Shown: positions 9,248 to 18,383, counted from the stretch's first letter. The stretch is 64,000 nt of DNA from Actinomadura graeca (GCF_019175365.1 NZ_CP059572.1:1736001-1800000), one strand, 5' to 3'. A program made the numbers and translations. The notes: generated from the letters alone by a model not told the origin.

Positions 9248-10876
9248 GTGAGTCCCCGCAGCCGCCACCGCCCCTCCGGGGATCCGGCGGGGGACGGCCC
9301 GCCTCCCCCGGACGAAGTCTCCGCGATCTTCGACGGCATGCTGCAGCACGCCAGGGAGCTGCTGGCCGTGCGCAGCCCGCTGGACGCCGAGCTCATCGTC
9401 AGCGAGATCCTCGGGTCCTGGTGGGGCCATCACGTGCCTGGCGGGGACGTGGAGGAGGTCATCGGCGAGGCCCTGGTCGACTACGCCGGACGCGCCGGGA
9501 CCCCCGCCGCCCTCGCGCTGCTCACCGGCATGGCCTATCTCGGCACCTCACGGCAGGCGGCCAAGGCGGAGCGGGCCGCGCTGGAGCTGATGGAGCGCGG
9601 CGTGGCCAGGCCGGGGTGGGCCGACCGCGTCGGGATGGTCGCACCCGAGGAGTGCTACGTCTCCAGGGACGTCTACGGCGACCAGGACTCCATCGTCTGC
9701 ACCTACACCTACGGCGGCACCGAACGGCACGCCCTCGTCGTCCTGGTCGACCGCAACCGGGCCGGGGCCGTCCAGCACGCCGTCGCGCCGTTCGTGCCCG
9801 CCGCGCGCGGCGGGCGGCCGCCGACGAGCGGCATGGTCCGGGACGCGTGGGTCTCGTCCCAGGTCGGCAAGCTCCTCGACCACTGCCGGCGTGAGGGACG
9901 CGACAACCCGCTGATGCGGTTCGAGCAGCTCGACCCGCGCGACACCAAGGCGCTCCTGCAAAGCGCCTTGGGCCTCACCGACGACACCGACGATCCGCCG
10001 GTGAACGAGAACTTCGGTTCGTATCACGCCTTCGTCCGGGCGCGGATGAGCATCCTCCCTCCGGGCGGGCGCCTCCCCCAGCCCCCGGTGTACGGGCGCG
10101 ACCGCCGGGCCACGATCGCGGCCAGGTTCCTGGCGTCGGACGAGGCGGAGGGCCTGTCGGACCGGTCGGCCGCGAGCCGCTGCGTCGACCGCATCATCGA
10201 CTACGGCTGCACCCACGACTTCGGGCGCCCGCTCCGGGTGAGCCCGATCAAGTGCGAGATGTTCCTGCTCGACTGGCTGCCCCGCAAGGTGCTGCTGTCC
10301 CCCACCGAGCAGGAGGCCGTTCCGCACGTGCTGGCCTCCTGGGTGCGCTGGGCGGGCAAGCGCACGGGGCTGCCCGAGGAGGGCATCAGGGCGACACTGG
10401 ACGCCGTGTGGGACGCCACCGGGAAGTTCGCCGAGGCCTACCGTGACCCGTCGGCGTTCGGCCTCGACCGCGATCTCGTCGACCGGCTCCTGCCCGACGG
10501 CGAGCTCGACGCGCTGCCGCGCCGCGCGTTCGCGCTGCCGTTCCTGTCCGGCACCCACCGCCAGACCGGGCGGCACGGAGCCATCGACCTGTCCACCCTC
10601 GATCCCGCCGACCCCGACGACCGGCGCATCATCCTGGAGTTCGAGCACCCCGGCGCGGACGCCGGGCACCTCGACGCCCACGAGCGCCTCGCCGAACGGC
10701 TGTGGAACGGAGACCCGCCGCAACTGTGGGAGACGGCCCAGGCACTGCTCGACGTGGGCTACGAACGCCACGAGATCCTGCACCGGCTCATCGACGTCCT
10801 GGACCGCCACGAAGCCGACCCCGAAGCGCTGCGGGAGGCGCTGCGTGTACTGCGTCACGAACCCCCGCCCGAGTGA
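9248..10876 (+). CDS. Unrecognised actinobacterial protein
   Basis: 542 residues, no signal peptide and no transmembrane segment. The GTG start directly abuts GGAGG with no spacer, so the true start may lie further in, for example near residue 31 (MLQHARELL). Residues about 30-110 are helical; a middle part holds CTYTYGGTERHALVVLVD; the C-terminus WETAQALLDVGYERHEILHRLIDVLDRH resembles the end of DUF1841-like proteins, where the same spacing of W, G, RHE and LH is seen. No catalytic motif is recognised. It is followed 90 bp later by the SseB-like genes in the same direction and may belong with them. Confidence 0.7.
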   Translation: MSPRSRHRPSGDPAGDGPPPPDEVSAIFDGMLQHARELLAVRSPLDAELIVSEILGSWWGHHVPGGDVEEVIGEALVDYAGRAGTPAALALLTGMAYLGTSRQAAKAERAALELMERGVARPGWADRVGMVAPEECYVSRDVYGDQDSIVCTYTYGGTERHALVVLVDRNRAGAVQHAVAPFVPAARGGRPPTSGMVRDAWVSSQVGKLLDHCRREGRDNPLMRFEQLDPRDTKALLQSALGLTDDTDDPPVNENFGSYHAFVRARMSILPPGGRLPQPPVYGRDRRATIAARFLASDEAEGLSDRSAASRCVDRIIDYGCTHDFGRPLRVSPIKCEMFLLDWLPRKVLLSPTEQEAVPHVLASWVRWAGKRTGLPEEGIRATLDAVWDATGKFAEAYRDPSAFGLDRDLVDRLLPDGELDALPRRAFALPFLSGTHRQTGRHGAIDLSTLDPADPDDRRIILEFEHPGADAGHLDAHERLAERLWNGDPPQLWETAQALLDVGYERHEILHRLIDVLDRHEADPEALREALRVLRHEPPPE

Positions 10877-10975
10877 AGTCCCGGTTTGCGCGCGGCGTCC
10901 GCGGCGACAATCATCGGGTGCCGGGCAGATCTCGCGGGGGCCCGGGGGCGGCCCCGGTCGTAGGGAGTGATCTTG

Positions 10976-12463
10976 TTGGAGTGGTCCGAGTTCGCCCGAC
11001 GGCTGGGTCGCGAGCTGGCGGGTCTCGAACGGGACACCATCCTCATCGTTCGCGAACGCGAGGAGAGCCGGCACTACGTCCAGGCCATGCGCGAGCCGGA
11101 CCGTCTCTACGCCGAGGCCGTGAGCAACAACTTCCTCGACGGGGCGCTTCTGCTCACCCTGGCCGACGAGGAGGTCATGAGCGACGCGGGATGGCGTCCG
11201 CCGGCCGACCCCTCCCCCCGCAACTGGTGGACCGAGCTGCCGGAGTCCGGTGCGGCCGGCGGCATGCAGACCGTCGGCACCGGTGACTACTCCCGGCTCG
11301 CCGAGGTGATGGTCACCGCGCTCCGCGACGTCCAGGGCGTCCGGCGTCCCTCCGACCTCGTGTACGAGTCGTTCCACCGCCACGGCACCGGGCTGATCGA
11401 GCTGCTCGACTTCGGCATCGACACCGCCGACCCGTCACGCGTCGGCAGGAGCCGCTCGTCGGCCGAGGCCCTCGGCACCGGCCCCCTCCCCGCCGGGACG
11501 CCGCCCGGGGGCACGCCGCTGCCGCTGCCTCCCGAGGGCATGCCGGCCACGGAGGCCGACCTGCTCGAACCCCGCCTCGCCGAGGCGAAGGAGCACGGCG
11601 ACCACACCACGTACTTCGACCTCCTGGTGAACGCCGACCTCGTCCTCCCGGCGACCGGCTCCGCCGTGGAGGACCCCGACCGCGCGGAGTTGCCGACCAT
11701 TACCCTCGGGTCCGTCACGTACGTCACCGTGTTCACCTCGCCCGGAGCACTGGCTCGCACCCCGAACCCCGGGCTCTACCGGCGCACCACGTTCGCGATG
11801 CTGGCCTCCGGCTGGCCCGACCCGTCCTGGCAGCTCGCCGTGAACCCGGGGTTGCCGAGTGAGGTCCTCTTGGACGCCACCACGCTCGTCCGTTTGAGCA
11901 ACACACCGCGTACGGAACCAGAGGCGCCCAACCCTTACGGCAGCGTCGACCCACATGCGTTGTCCGGGCCCCACCCGGTCGCGGGGGGTTCCGTACCCAT
12001 CACGAACGGTTCCGCCCACGCCGCCAATGGGACGACCTGCGCCGACGACCACACCGCTGTGGACTCCTACACCGTGGCCGAGCTGAAAGCCGTGATCGAA
12101 TCCGGCGGAGTCCGGAGGACGCCGAGCCCGGAGAGCACGACGGCCGACGGGACCGCGGTGGAGGACGCGGGCATCGACAGCGCCCGGCTGCCGGACGAGC
12201 CGCAGGCGAGCGAGTCTCCGCCGGGCGACCTGCGACCGGTAGAGCCGGAGCCCATGCCGTTGGTCGCGCCTCTCAGCGCCCCGACCGGCGACGGGCCCGT
12301 CCCGGAACGGCTCCCCGCCGTCCCGCTCCGCCCACCGCACGGCACCCGCCTATGGCAGACGAGCGACGAGGACGACGAGTCCCCGCTGGCGGTCTACGAC
12401 GCCATCGGCGGCGCCTGGACACCCTTGCGAACCGACCCCGTTCCCGCTCCCCGCGTCGACTGA
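10976..12463 (+). CDS. SseB / type III secretion chaperone-like protein, copy 1
   Basis: 495 residues from TTG 10976; GGGAG lies about nine bases upstream and the start MEWSEFARRL aligns with MDWNDFAQRL of the next gene, so I prefer it to GTG 10967. Residues 1-150 form a secretion-chaperone-like N-domain (LIVRERE..YVQAMREPD, RNWWTELP, VMVTALRDVQGV). Residues about 190-310 form an SseB-like domain (LAEAKEHGDHTTYFDLLVNADLVLP, YVTVFTSPGAL, WQLAVNPGLPSE). The last 180 residues are low complexity, rich in Pro, Ser and acidic residues. SseB-like domains occur widely in actinobacteria without type III secretion; the role is unknown. Confidence 0.8.
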   Translation: MEWSEFARRLGRELAGLERDTILIVREREESRHYVQAMREPDRLYAEAVSNNFLDGALLLTLADEEVMSDAGWRPPADPSPRNWWTELPESGAAGGMQTVGTGDYSRLAEVMVTALRDVQGVRRPSDLVYESFHRHGTGLIELLDFGIDTADPSRVGRSRSSAEALGTGPLPAGTPPGGTPLPLPPEGMPATEADLLEPRLAEAKEHGDHTTYFDLLVNADLVLPATGSAVEDPDRAELPTITLGSVTYVTVFTSPGALARTPNPGLYRRTTFAMLASGWPDPSWQLAVNPGLPSEVLLDATTLVRLSNTPRTEPEAPNPYGSVDPHALSGPHPVAGGSVPITNGSAHAANGTTCADDHTAVDSYTVAELKAVIESGGVRRTPSPESTTADGTAVEDAGIDSARLPDEPQASESPPGDLRPVEPEPMPLVAPLSAPTGDGPVPERLPAVPLRPPHGTRLWQTSDEDDESPLAVYDAIGGAWTPLRTDPVPAPRVD

Positions 12464-12527
12464 CCGTGCGTTCGGCTACCGTCGGGGACGCCCGGCCCCG
12501 CACGACGCACGCGGAAGTGGATCCCGA

Positions 12528-14162
12528 GTGGACTGGAACGACTTCGCCCAGCGCCTGACCCTGGAACTTTCGCGGCTGCCGGTCACGTCGTTCATCATCC
12601 TGCAGAGGCCGGGCGGGCTGCCCTACGTCCAGGCGATGCGCTCGGAGAACGCGCTGGACGCGGAGGCGGTCGGGAACGCTTTCCTGCCCCGGCCGCTGGC
12701 ACCACACCAGGAGCGCCGTCTGAAAGCGCTGGGATGGGAGGAGCCCGACGAGGATCGGCGGCGGAACTGGTGGGCCCACTTCGGACTCCGTACCCGTGGG
12801 TCCCGCGCCCCCGCCGAGAACTTGGAGACCTGTGCCCTCTTGGCAGGTCTCATGGTCGGCACCTTCCGCGACGTCTACGAGGCCGACTCGCCGATCGAGC
12901 TGGTCTACCACGCCAGCCGACCCGGCCCCGGCGGCGGGCCCCTCGCACTGCCCGGCCTGGGAATCGCCCCGGCGGGTTCGGAGAACGAGGGCGAGCAGAC
13001 CCCCGCCGTCCGCGAGCGCAGCACGTCGCACCCGCCCGGCTCCAGCCTGGAGGCGGCGCTCGCCGAGGCGCGCGAACACGGCGACCACCAGGCGTACCTG
13101 CGGCTCCTCACCCGCGCCGTGCTGTACTTGCCGGCTTCGGGCGAACCCTCGGGAGCCCACCAGTTCGCAACGGCCCGGTTCGGCGACGGAACGTTCGTCC
13201 TCGCGTTCACCTCGCCCGAGGCCATGGACCGCTCCCTGCAAGGCCAGGCGTCCCACTACCGGCAGGCATCCCTTCCCGACCTGTCGCGGCACTGGCCGCA
13301 CCCGGAATGGCAGCTCGCCATCAACCCCGGCCTTCCCAGCGCCTCCTACCTGAACGCCAACGCCCTCTTCGAGTCCGGCGAGGACCATCCGCCCGCGCCC
13401 GTGGCGCCGTCCAGGACGACCGACGACCGGGTACCCGCCCCCACCGCTCCCCCGCGCCAACCTGCGGAGGAGAGCGGCCGTCCAGCGCCGTCCGACAGGG
13501 AGGGCGAATCGCCCGTTCCGGCCACGTCCGGGGCGGTTTGGACAGCCGAGGGTGGCTCGTCGCCGGGGCCCCGGCCGACCCCGCCGACGGCGGTCCCGCC
13601 CCGACAGCCGTCAGACGACCTCAGAGAGGCGCGTGACGGACGAGACGCATCGAGGGACCCGCGAGGCTTCCCGGCACCCTCACTGCCCGCTGAACGGCTC
13701 GCGGCCGACCCGGGGGACGCGGGAGTGATCATGCAGAAGGTCCTGCGACCCGAGCACGTCCGCTATTACCTGGAGGACGGTTACGACCTGGTCGCCGGAT
13801 ATGTTCACCGGCTGCAGGACGTGCGGGGCCTCGACACCCCGGCGGCCGTCATCCGTGGGCTGGCGCTGGACTACGAGGGGTCGCCTTTCACACTCACGGA
13901 CGAACGCGTCTTCGTGGTCCGGTGGCAGGCGCCCAAGCCGACGCTCTTCCGGCGCTCGCCCGGCGACGTCGGTGAGCGGGGCACCGGCAAGGTCGCGGAC
14001 GTGCAGGAGTTCGCGATCGAGAGCCAGCGGCTTCCCCACGGCGCCGAGCTGATCCGGATCGACGCGTCCGGACCGGAGTCATCCGGGACCACGGAACGGG
14101 TGGCCACGTACGACGCCGACCTACGCCGATGGCTGGTGCGGCTGCCAGGAGGGCGCGGGTGA
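12528..14162 (+). CDS. SseB / type III secretion chaperone-like protein, copy 2, with extra C-terminal domain
   Basis: 544 residues, GTG start. It is a paralogue of the preceding gene: N-domain 1-145 (YVQAMRSENALDAEAVGN, RRNWWAHFG, LMVGTFRDVYE) and SseB-like domain about 165-290 (LAEAREHGDHQAYLRLLTRAVLYLP, FVLAFTSPEAM, WQLAINPGLPSASYL). A Pro-rich linker of roughly 110 residues follows, then a third globular segment from about 400 to 544 (VRYYLEDGYDLVAGYVHRLQDVRGL...ERVFVVRWQAPKPTLF) which the first copy lacks. Its stop overlaps the next start by four bases. The duplication with divergent C-termini suggests subunits of one assembly; function unknown. Confidence 0.8.
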   Translation: MDWNDFAQRLTLELSRLPVTSFIILQRPGGLPYVQAMRSENALDAEAVGNAFLPRPLAPHQERRLKALGWEEPDEDRRRNWWAHFGLRTRGSRAPAENLETCALLAGLMVGTFRDVYEADSPIELVYHASRPGPGGGPLALPGLGIAPAGSENEGEQTPAVRERSTSHPPGSSLEAALAEAREHGDHQAYLRLLTRAVLYLPASGEPSGAHQFATARFGDGTFVLAFTSPEAMDRSLQGQASHYRQASLPDLSRHWPHPEWQLAINPGLPSASYLNANALFESGEDHPPAPVAPSRTTDDRVPAPTAPPRQPAEESGRPAPSDREGESPVPATSGAVWTAEGGSSPGPRPTPPTAVPPRQPSDDLREARDGRDASRDPRGFPAPSLPAERLAADPGDAGVIMQKVLRPEHVRYYLEDGYDLVAGYVHRLQDVRGLDTPAAVIRGLALDYEGSPFTLTDERVFVVRWQAPKPTLFRRSPGDVGERGTGKVADVQEFAIESQRLPHGAELIRIDASGPESSGTTERVATYDADLRRWLVRLPGGRG

Positions 14163-14527
14163 GCATCAGACACGGCTACTACGCGGGCCGAGATGGCGCC
14201 GAGTACGAGGCGAGCCCGGACGGCGATAGCGTGCGGCTGTACACGGCGCAGCACGCCGAAGGGTTCCGGCAGATAGGCCCGGACCGGTTCGTCCAGGTGG
14301 TGCCGCTGTCGGAAGTGGACCGGCTGTCGTACGTCAGCACCTACTGCACATGGCGCGGCGAGCCGTTCCTCGTGCTCAGCGAACACGAGGAGTGGGTGCG
14401 GGTCGAGTACACCGGCGGCAAGGCAGGCGTGGCCGAGCGGCTCGCCCTCGAACTGTTCGACCGGGATGTGCACCAAACGTGGGCACCGCGCAGCGAGATC
14501 GGGGATCTGCGCGAGGAGTCGGTCTGA
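14159..14527 (+). CDS. Unrecognised 122-residue protein coupled to the SseB-like genes
   Basis: GTG at 14159 is part of GTGA overlapping the previous stop, with AGGAGGG about seven bases upstream, so translation is coupled. The protein starts SIRHGYYAGRDGAEYEAS, is compact and probably alpha/beta, and carries paired aromatic strands (YVSTYCTWRGEPFLVLSEHEEWVRVEYTGG) with a C-terminal ELFDRDVHQTW segment. The strand pattern FLVLSEHEEWVRVEY is reminiscent of VFVVRWQAPKPTLF in the last domain of the preceding protein, so it may be a single-domain relative; that is inference by eye. It likely acts together with the two SseB-like proteins. Confidence 0.65.
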   Translation: MSIRHGYYAGRDGAEYEASPDGDSVRLYTAQHAEGFRQIGPDRFVQVVPLSEVDRLSYVSTYCTWRGEPFLVLSEHEEWVRVEYTGGKAGVAERLALELFDRDVHQTWAPRSEIGDLREESV

Positions 14528-14591
14528 GACGGCGCGGCGGGCGGCGTGGCCCGGCCACGGCGCGTGCGGCGGCCGATGGTAGTTCTTGGGC

Positions 14592-15344
14592 ATGGCGGTC
14601 ATCGACATCAACGCCGACCTGGGCGAGGGCTTCGGCATCTGGGAGCTGGGCGACGACCTCGCGCTGCTCGACGTGATCACCAGTGCGAACGTGGCGTGCG
14701 GGTTCCACGCCGGCGATCCGCTCATCATGCGGCGGGTGTGCGCCGCGGCGGCCGGGCGCGGGGTGACGATCGGCGCGCAGGTGTCCTACCGCGACCTGGT
14801 CGGCTTCGGGCGCCGGGAGATGGACGTCGCCCCGCCCGAGCTGACCGCCGAGATCCTCTACCAGCTCGCGGCATTGGACGGCATAGCGCGCGCGGAGGGC
14901 GGCCGGGTGGCGTACGTGAAACCGCACGGCGCCCTCTACAACAGGGTCGCGCGCGACCCCGTCCAGGCGATGGCCGTCGCCGAGGCAGTGCGCGCCTACG
15001 ACCCCTCTTTGCCATTGCTGACCTTGCCGGGCTCGGCTGTCTACGAGATCGCCGGCGAACTGACCGTCATCGCCGAATGCTTCGCCGACCGCGCCTACAC
15101 GCCGTCCGGTGCGCTCGTGTCCAGGCGCGAACCCGGGGCCGTGTTGCACGATCCGGAGACCGTGGCGCGCAGGGCCGTGCGGATGGCGGTGGACGGCACC
15201 GTCGTGGCGGTGGACGACACCGAGGTCGCCTTGCGGGCGCGCTCGATGTGCGTGCACGGTGACACGCCGGGCGCGGTGGCGCTCGCACGGTCCGTCCGTT
15301 CGGCGCTGTCCGATGCGGGTGTCGCGTTGGAGCCGTTCGCGTGA
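14592..15344 (+). CDS. pxpA: 5-oxoprolinase subunit A (LamB/YcsF family)
   Basis: 250 residues from ATG 14592. It opens with the family signature IDINADLGEGFG and carries NVACGFHAGDP, GAQVSYRDLVGFGRREM and VKPHGALYNR, all conserved in PxpA. With PxpB and PxpC it forms the ATP-dependent enzyme that opens 5-oxoproline (pyroglutamate) to glutamate in the cytoplasm. The stop overlaps the pxpB start by four bases. No regulator is adjacent. Confidence 0.95.
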   Translation: MAVIDINADLGEGFGIWELGDDLALLDVITSANVACGFHAGDPLIMRRVCAAAAGRGVTIGAQVSYRDLVGFGRREMDVAPPELTAEILYQLAALDGIARAEGGRVAYVKPHGALYNRVARDPVQAMAVAEAVRAYDPSLPLLTLPGSAVYEIAGELTVIAECFADRAYTPSGALVSRREPGAVLHDPETVARRAVRMAVDGTVVAVDDTEVALRARSMCVHGDTPGAVALARSVRSALSDAGVALEPFA

Positions 15345-15955
15345 GGATCCGGCGGGCCGGGGACGCGGCGCTGCTCGTCGAGACGGACGGGCTGGACGCC
15401 GCGCACCGGCTGGACGCCGCGCTGCGGGAGGCGGACCTGCCCGGTGTCGTGGACGTCGTGCCGGGCGAACGGACCGTCCTGGTGGTCGCCGACCCGTCCG
15501 CCGACCTCGACCGGCTGGCCGCCCAGTTGCCGGGACTGCCGCTGCCGGAGGACGCCGGCGGGGGCGCCCCACCGGCGGAGATCCCCGTCGTCTATGACGG
15601 TGCGGACCTGGATGAGGTCGCGCGGCTCACCGGCCTGTCCCGGGAGGAGGTCGTCGTGAAGCACTCCGCGGCGACCTACACGGTCGCCTACCTGGGTTTC
15701 TCTCCAGGTTTCGGCTATCTCACCGGTCTCGACCCCGCCCTGCACGTGGCGCGCCGCGAGTCACCCCGCACGGCGGTCCCGGAGGGGTCGGTGGCGATAG
15801 CGGGACCGTACACGGCGGTCTATCCGTCGCGCTCTCCGGGAGGCTGGCGGCTGCTCGGGCGCAGCGGGCTGGCGCTGTGGGACGTGACCCGCGACCCGCC
15901 GTCGCTGCTGCGCCCCGGGATGCGGGTCCGGTTCCTCCGGGAGGAGTCCCTTTGA
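15341..15955 (+). CDS. pxpB: 5-oxoprolinase subunit B (allophanate hydrolase subunit 1 / KipI family)
   Basis: 204 residues starting at the GTG of a GTGA overlap with pxpA. Conserved segments are IPVVYDGADLDEVARLTGLS, VVKHSAATYTVAYLGFSPGFGYL and VPEGSVAIAGPYTAVYPSRSPGGWRLLGR, the hallmark of the carboxyltransferase domain C/D family. It pairs with PxpC to form the ATP-using half of 5-oxoprolinase. In Bacillus a relative, KipI, inhibits a sporulation kinase, but the operon context here points to 5-oxoproline metabolism. Confidence 0.95.
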   Translation: MRIRRAGDAALLVETDGLDAAHRLDAALREADLPGVVDVVPGERTVLVVADPSADLDRLAAQLPGLPLPEDAGGGAPPAEIPVVYDGADLDEVARLTGLSREEVVVKHSAATYTVAYLGFSPGFGYLTGLDPALHVARRESPRTAVPEGSVAIAGPYTAVYPSRSPGGWRLLGRSGLALWDVTRDPPSLLRPGMRVRFLREESL

Positions 15956-16800
15956 TCGAGGTCGTGCGGACCGGGCCACTGGCGACCGTGCAGGACCTCG
16001 GCAGACCAGGGCACGCCCACCTGGGGGTGCCGCGTTCCGGAGCCGCGGACGAGAAGGCCCTGCGGCTGGCGAACCGGCTCGTCGCCAATCCGGAAGACGC
16101 AGCGGGCGTGGAGTTCACCCTCGGTGGGAGCGTGCTGCGCTTCCACGCGCGCGCTTGGATCGCCGTCACGGGCGCACCGGTGCCTCTTCGCATCGATGGC
16201 CGCGCGTTCGCGACGAACGCTCCATGCCATGTCCGCTCCGGCGCGGTGGTCGAGCTGGGCACGCCTCCTGCTGGACTGCGCACCTACCTGGCCGTCCGCG
16301 GCGGCATCGCGGTCGGTGAAGTCCTTGGCAGCCGCTCCACCGACCTGCTGTCGGGCCTGGGGCCCGCGCCTCTCACGCCCGGAGACCGGCTGCCCGTCGG
16401 CCCCGTCCAGGATCTGGGTGACATGACCGTGGACATCGCCCCCGCACCACCCCTCCCTGAGACACCTGTGCTGCGCGTCCTGCCCGGCCCACGCGACGAC
16501 TGGTTCCGTCCAGATGCGCTGACCGTGCTCACCTCCAACCCGTACACGGTCACACAGGACAGCAACCGCGTTGGCGTCCGCCTGGACGGGCCGCCTCTCG
16601 CCCGCAGGCGTGAAGGTGAGCTCAGCAGCGAGGGCATGGTCATCGGCTCCCTGCAGGTGCCACCGAGCGGGCTGCCCATCATCTTCCTGGCCGACCATCC
16701 GACGACCGGCGGCTATCCCGTCATCGCGGTGCTCACCACCGCTTCCCTGTCCGACGCGGCACAGTTGCGTCCCGGCCAGGAGATCCGATTTCTTCTGTAA
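15952..16800 (+). CDS. pxpC: 5-oxoprolinase subunit C (biotin-dependent carboxyltransferase family)
   Basis: 282 residues. The start is TTG 15952, overlapping the pxpB stop as TTGA, with GGAGGAG about six bases upstream; it gives the expected N-terminus IEVVRTGPLATVQDLGRPGHAHLGVPRSGAAD. Further family motifs are TYLAVRGGIAV near residue 115, VTQDSNRVGVRLDG near 200 and HPTTGGYPVIAVL near 248. It completes the PxpABC enzyme. An 11-bp perfect hairpin follows 13 bases after the stop, closing a three-gene operon held together by two 4-base overlaps. Confidence 0.95.
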   Translation: MIEVVRTGPLATVQDLGRPGHAHLGVPRSGAADEKALRLANRLVANPEDAAGVEFTLGGSVLRFHARAWIAVTGAPVPLRIDGRAFATNAPCHVRSGAVVELGTPPAGLRTYLAVRGGIAVGEVLGSRSTDLLSGLGPAPLTPGDRLPVGPVQDLGDMTVDIAPAPPLPETPVLRVLPGPRDDWFRPDALTVLTSNPYTVTQDSNRVGVRLDGPPLARRREGELSSEGMVIGSLQVPPSGLPIIFLADHPTTGGYPVIAVLTTASLSDAAQLRPGQEIRFLL

Positions 16801-16813
16801 CGCCACGGCCTGG

Positions 16814-16841
16814 CCGGGACGGCGCGGACACGCCGTCCCGG
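16814..16841 (+). terminator. Terminator of the pxpABC operon
   Basis: Perfect 11-bp stem, CCGGGACGGCG at 16814-16824 with its complement at 16831-16841, and a 6-base loop, placed 13 bases after the pxpC stop. Confidence 0.75.
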
Positions 16842-16944
16842 ATCAGCAGCAGTTCGGTCACCGGGGGCGCCGCACATGGCTTCTGCCGGTGCTCGACCGG
16901 CCGTTCCCGCTCGTGCACGGACGGCGCCCTAGGCGATGGCGGGT

Positions 16945-17700
16945 TCAGGCTAGATAGCCGCCGTCGATGTCGAGGACGGCGCCGGTCACGAAGGAGGCAC
17001 TGGGTCCCGCCAGGAAGACCACTCCGGCCGCGATCTCCTCGGGGCGGCCGAACCGTCCCATCGCGTTCGCCGCCCGCTGCGCGTCCGCGGACGGCCCGTC
17101 CTCGGGGTTCATGTCCGTCGCCACAGAGCCCGACCTGATGACGTTCACGGTGATGCCCCGCGGTGCGAGGTCACGTGCGGCACCCTTGCTGTATCCGATG
17201 ACGGCCGCCTTGGTGGCCGCGTAGTCGGCCATGCCGGGGAAGCCCGTCCGCGCCGACAGGTTCGATCCGATCGTGATGATCCTTCCTCCCTGCGCGAGGA
17301 CAGGCGCCGCCGACCGGACCGCCGCCACCACACCGCCCAGGTTCACGTCGTACATGCGCTCCAGTGCGCCCGTGCCTGTCCCGTCCTCTCCGAGGACCTC
17401 GTGCGTGATGACCCCTGCGTTGTTCACCAGCACGTCAAGCCGCCCGAAGTCCTCCACGACCCTGGCCACCAGTTTCGCCACCTGTGCGGGATCGGCCTGG
17501 TCGGCCTGATAGGCGGCCGCTCTGCGCCCGGTGTCCTCGATGTCTCGGACGACCTCCTCCGCCTTGCCGGCGGACGCGGTGTATCCGATCGCCACGTCCG
17601 CACCGCGTTCGGCGAGCGCGCGCGCCGTCGCCGCTCCGATCCCCCGCGATCCACCGGTCACCAGCGCGACCCTGCCTTCGAGCTCCACCGTCGCCTCCAT
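16945..17700 (-). CDS. SDR family oxidoreductase (FabG-like)
   Basis: 251 residues, the classical SDR length. It has the nucleotide-binding TGGSRGIG (15-22), NNAG (93-96), catalytic Ser146 region, Tyr160 and Lys164 in YAATK, and a C-terminal GAVLDIDGGYLA typical of 3-oxoacyl-ACP-reductase-like enzymes. It should reduce a carbonyl or oxidise an alcohol with NAD(P)(H); the substrate is not evident and a role in fatty acid synthesis is not implied since it is not near fab genes. It diverges from a TetR regulator with only 68 bp between, and an operator-like palindrome sits just upstream of its start. Confidence 0.92.
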   Translation of the reverse strand: MEATVELEGRVALVTGGSRGIGAATARALAERGADVAIGYTASAGKAEEVVRDIEDTGRRAAAYQADQADPAQVAKLVARVVEDFGRLDVLVNNAGVITHEVLGEDGTGTGALERMYDVNLGGVVAAVRSAAPVLAQGGRIITIGSNLSARTGFPGMADYAATKAAVIGYSKGAARDLAPRGITVNVIRSGSVATDMNPEDGPSADAQRAANAMGRFGRPEEIAAGVVFLAGPSASFVTGAVLDIDGGYLA

Positions 17701-17704
17701 TTTG

Positions 17705-17748
17705 TACCGAACGGTATTGAAGTCGGCAGCGTACTATACCGATCGATA
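17705..17748. promoter_or_regulatory. Two TetR-type operator-like palindromes in a divergent promoter
   Basis: TACCGAACGGTA at 17705-17716 (arms TACCG/CGGTA perfect) and TACCGATCGATA at 17737-17748 (one mismatch) share the half-site TACCGA. They lie between the SDR and tetR starts. TATAGT/TACTAT hexamers around 17732-17737 could be -10 elements for opposite directions. The adjacent TetR protein is the natural candidate to bind both and to repress both genes. Confidence 0.5.
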
Positions 17749-17768
17749 CACAAGAAGGAGGTCGGCAC

Positions 17769-18383
17769 ATGACCGGACGGCCCCGCGGGTTCGACGTGGA
17801 CGAGCGCCTCGACCGCGCCCTTGAGGTCTTCTGGCGGCAGGGCTACGAGGGGACCGCGATGTCGGACCTGACCGAGGCGATGGGCATCAACCGGCCGAGC
17901 CTGTACGCCGCCTACGGCAATAAGGAGTCCCTCTTCCGCAAGTCACTGGACCGCTACCTGGAGGGCCCCGCAGCCTACGTCACCACCGCCCTCGCGGAGC
18001 CCACCTCCCGCGCCGTGGTCGAAGCACTCCTTTACGGCGCGATCAGGGTCGTCACCGGCGGGCCGAACGGTTGCCTCGTAGTCCAGGGCGCGCTCGCGAC
18101 CGGCGCGCAGAACGCCCACGTGCAGGAGGAGATCGCCGCCCGCCGCCGCTCGGGCGAAGCCGAGCTGGCCGCGCGCTTCGAACGTGCCCGCGCCGAAGGG
18201 GACCTGCCCCCGGACGCCGACTGCGCCGCCCTGGCCCGCTACGTCTGGTCGATCTCCTACGGTCTCTCCGTCCAGGCCGCCGGAGGCGTCTCCCGCGGCG
18301 ACCTGAACCGGGTGGCGGCCCTCGCCCTCTCCACCTGGCCCCCGACGGAGACATACGCCCACGCACCTGGGCGGGCCGAGTAG
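17769..18383 (+). CDS. TetR/AcrR family transcriptional regulator
   Basis: 204 residues, ATG with AAGGAGG seven bases upstream. The N-terminal helix-turn-helix covers about 15-60 (ALEVFWRQGYEGTAMSDLTEAMGINRPSLYAAYGNKESLF); the C-terminal ligand domain carries VVTGGPNGCLVVQGALA near residue 100, as in the TetR_C_16-like group that often senses electrophiles or small lipophilic ligands. It diverges from the SDR gene and most likely represses it and itself through the TACCGA palindromes between them. Ligand unknown. Confidence 0.92.
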   Translation: MTGRPRGFDVDERLDRALEVFWRQGYEGTAMSDLTEAMGINRPSLYAAYGNKESLFRKSLDRYLEGPAAYVTTALAEPTSRAVVEALLYGAIRVVTGGPNGCLVVQGALATGAQNAHVQEEIAARRRSGEAELAARFERARAEGDLPPDADCAALARYVWSISYGLSVQAAGGVSRGDLNRVAALALSTWPPTETYAHAPGRAE

